Shown here piece by piece: positions 63,033 through 64,000 of a stretch of 64,000 nucleotides of DNA. The translations under genes were made by a program, and so were the position numbers. The notes beneath the pieces are model-generated. The model ran no database searches. It saw nothing but the letters and a program-made list of their open reading frames with translations, and was not told the origin of the DNA. The stretch's first letter is position 1; the number at the start of each line of letters is the position of its first letter. Source of the DNA: Bacteroides faecium (GTDB lineage: Bacteria > Bacteroidota > Bacteroidia > Bacteroidales > Bacteroidaceae); assembly GCF_012113595.1 (NCBI RefSeq), contig NZ_CP050831.1:6262001-6326000 (forward strand), given 5' to 3'.

Positions 63033-63452
63033 ATGAGAGTATATATCCAAGTCAAACAATTAGGAAAGCGGAAGTGCGGCATTGAAAATATGCCTGTCGA
63101 TTTTCCTGCTCCACCTGCCCATGTACAGGAGTTGATAGAAGCCATCGTCAGTTGGCAAGTCAGTGAATACAACGAACGCTTGCAACAAAGCGAAGTGCTG
63201 AAATACCTCACCCGGGAAGAAGTGGAAGATAAAGCTGCTTCCGGCAAGGTAGGCTTCGGGGTAAATTACAACGGCAAGCCCGCTGCAGAAGCCGAAGCTA
63301 TCGCCAATGCCCTGCAATCCTACGAAGACGGAATTTTCCGTATCTTCATCGACGACGCGGAAGCAGGAGATTTATCCTCTCCTATCCTAATGAAAGAAGA
63401 ATCTACACTGACTTTTATCCGGCTAGCCATGCTGTCAGGAAGATTGTGGTAA
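63033..63452 (+). CDS. Uncharacterised 139-residue protein
   Basis: A soluble protein, not recognised. It starts 7 nt after the rhomboid stop and so belongs to the same transcript. The sequence has a short strand (MRVYIQVKQLGKRKCG), a central helical and acidic part (HVQELIEAIVSWQVSEYNERLQQSEVLKYLTREEVEDKAA) and a C-terminal mixed part (GIFRIFIDDAEAGDLSSPI; STLTFIRLAMLSGRLW). The ending resembles immunity or accessory proteins of large helical partners such as DUF4132, which would fit the following open gene, but this is a guess. Confidence 0.6.
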   Translation: MRVYIQVKQLGKRKCGIENMPVDFPAPPAHVQELIEAIVSWQVSEYNERLQQSEVLKYLTREEVEDKAASGKVGFGVNYNGKPAAEAEAIANALQSYEDGIFRIFIDDAEAGDLSSPILMKEESTLTFIRLAMLSGRLW

Positions 63453-63496
63453 TTCATATCCCATAAAAGAAAACACTTAAAAAAACAAATAGAATC

Positions 63497-64000
63497 ATGA
63501 GACTCATTTATAATGAAGCATTAAATAAACGGATACTTCCGTACTTGGAGAAATTAACCAAGAAAAAAAGTAGTTTAGACAAAGAAACTAGCGTCTTGTT
63601 TGATATATTTATGCTATACTTTAATATGGATACCCGGTATGGCACATATAGCGACAAGCTCGAACCTTGCATTATAAGTATTATCAAGGAAGAGAAAATC
63701 AAGAGCGTAGCCAATCTTTTCGACGGAAAGCTGGACAAACTGCTCCACTATTTACTGGGAGATGAATATGCACATCTGTTCCACACTTATCTGAAGCTCA
63801 AAGCGCATTGCCCATACACACAAGGATATTCAAGACGGTCACAACGCGCCGTCAATCCTTATCTGCACTTCTCCCATGTGATAGACGCGCTGACGCAATT
63901 CCTAAAACTTCGCGCTACCGGCTTCACAGACCAAGTCATACTGAACGGTGGAAATACGCCGGAAGAAATAGAAGCCTACAAGGACAGCATGAACTGCCAG
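63497..64000 (+). CDS. Partial gene cut by the window edge, unknown helical protein
   Basis: An ATG at 63497 opens a frame of at least 168 codons that has not stopped by the last base. The N-terminus (MRLIYNEALNKRILPYLEKLTKKKSS) and the following helices (LFDIFMLYFNMDTRYGTY, VANLFDGKLDKLLHYLLGDEYAHLF) are soluble, without signal or membrane segment. It follows the 139-residue gene by 44 nt. A large DUF4132-like protein is possible by context, though the visible part is insufficient to name it. Confidence 0.65.
   Translation, partial: MRLIYNEALNKRILPYLEKLTKKKSSLDKETSVLFDIFMLYFNMDTRYGTYSDKLEPCIISIIKEEKIKSVANLFDGKLDKLLHYLLGDEYAHLFHTYLKLKAHCPYTQGYSRRSQRAVNPYLHFSHVIDALTQFLKLRATGFTDQVILNGGNTPEEIEAYKDSMNCQ

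Noticed and set aside
1..64000. tRNA, rRNA, insertion sequences, integrase or prophage
   Set aside because: No cloverleaf, transposase, terminal repeats or phage genes were recognised by eye. A covariance-model scan would be decisive for RNA genes.

Overview
The window is chromosomal DNA of a gut Bacteroides, probably of the thetaiotaomicron/ovatus group. The genus call rests on SusC/SusD pairs, many surface lipoproteins with acidic residues after the lipobox cysteine, the absence of Shine-Dalgarno sites, and repeated promoters of the Bacteroides type (-33 TTTG, about 19-20 bp, -7 TAnnTTTG). The species is an inference. No rRNA, tRNA, CRISPR array, insertion sequence or integrase was recognised.

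Region 1 (466-26225) is a large polysaccharide utilization locus (PUL). The left half reads rightward: SusC transporter, SusD, two lipoproteins that look like GH71/GH99-type barrels, a SusE-position glycan-binding lipoprotein, and a GH2 enzyme with its own -7 box. The right half is a leftward four-gene operon (transcribed 26225 to 16886): a GH71/99-like/GH43 fusion, a GH3, a GH43 with discoidin and Fn3 modules, and a PA14-type GH3. Between the halves sits a two-gene module (15854-16738) with a duplicated near-palindromic operator on its promoter and an XRE-type C-terminal HTH. A WYL regulator (26480) is divergent from the enzyme operon. No hybrid two-component regulator or ECF sigma/anti-sigma pair is present. 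The substrate is not determined; GH43+GH3+GH2 suggests an arabinose-, galactose- or xylose-bearing heteroglycan.

Region 2 (27591-34630) holds a patatin phospholipase, an unknown 173-aa protein, a kelch lipoprotein/DUF4907 pair divergent from a DUF4270 lipoprotein/outer-membrane protein pair, and a C1B cysteine peptidase (PepC-like).

Region 3 (34663-40992, all leftward) joins a VTC-domain protein, a DUF4956 membrane protein, a DUF2490 outer-membrane protein and a Cthe_2159-like beta-helix lipoprotein, followed by a LytS/LytTR two-component pair with its own promoter. This is the best candidate for an undescribed surface system. It is followed by a non-coding stretch of about 0.9 kb with nested hairpins.

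Region 4 (41913-56497, rightward) has two DUF4925 lipoproteins, a calycin-like protein and a TonB-dependent receptor; then three consecutive TPR-sensor histidine kinases, the middle one having lost its phosphoacceptor histidine and ATP-binding motifs; then an outer-membrane protein and a GH29 fucosidase. Region 5 (56600-64000) has an MNT/HEPN toxin-antitoxin-like pair, an etfB-etfA-acyl-CoA dehydrogenase operon, a rhomboid protease with large soluble domains, a 139-aa unknown and a gene cut by the window edge.
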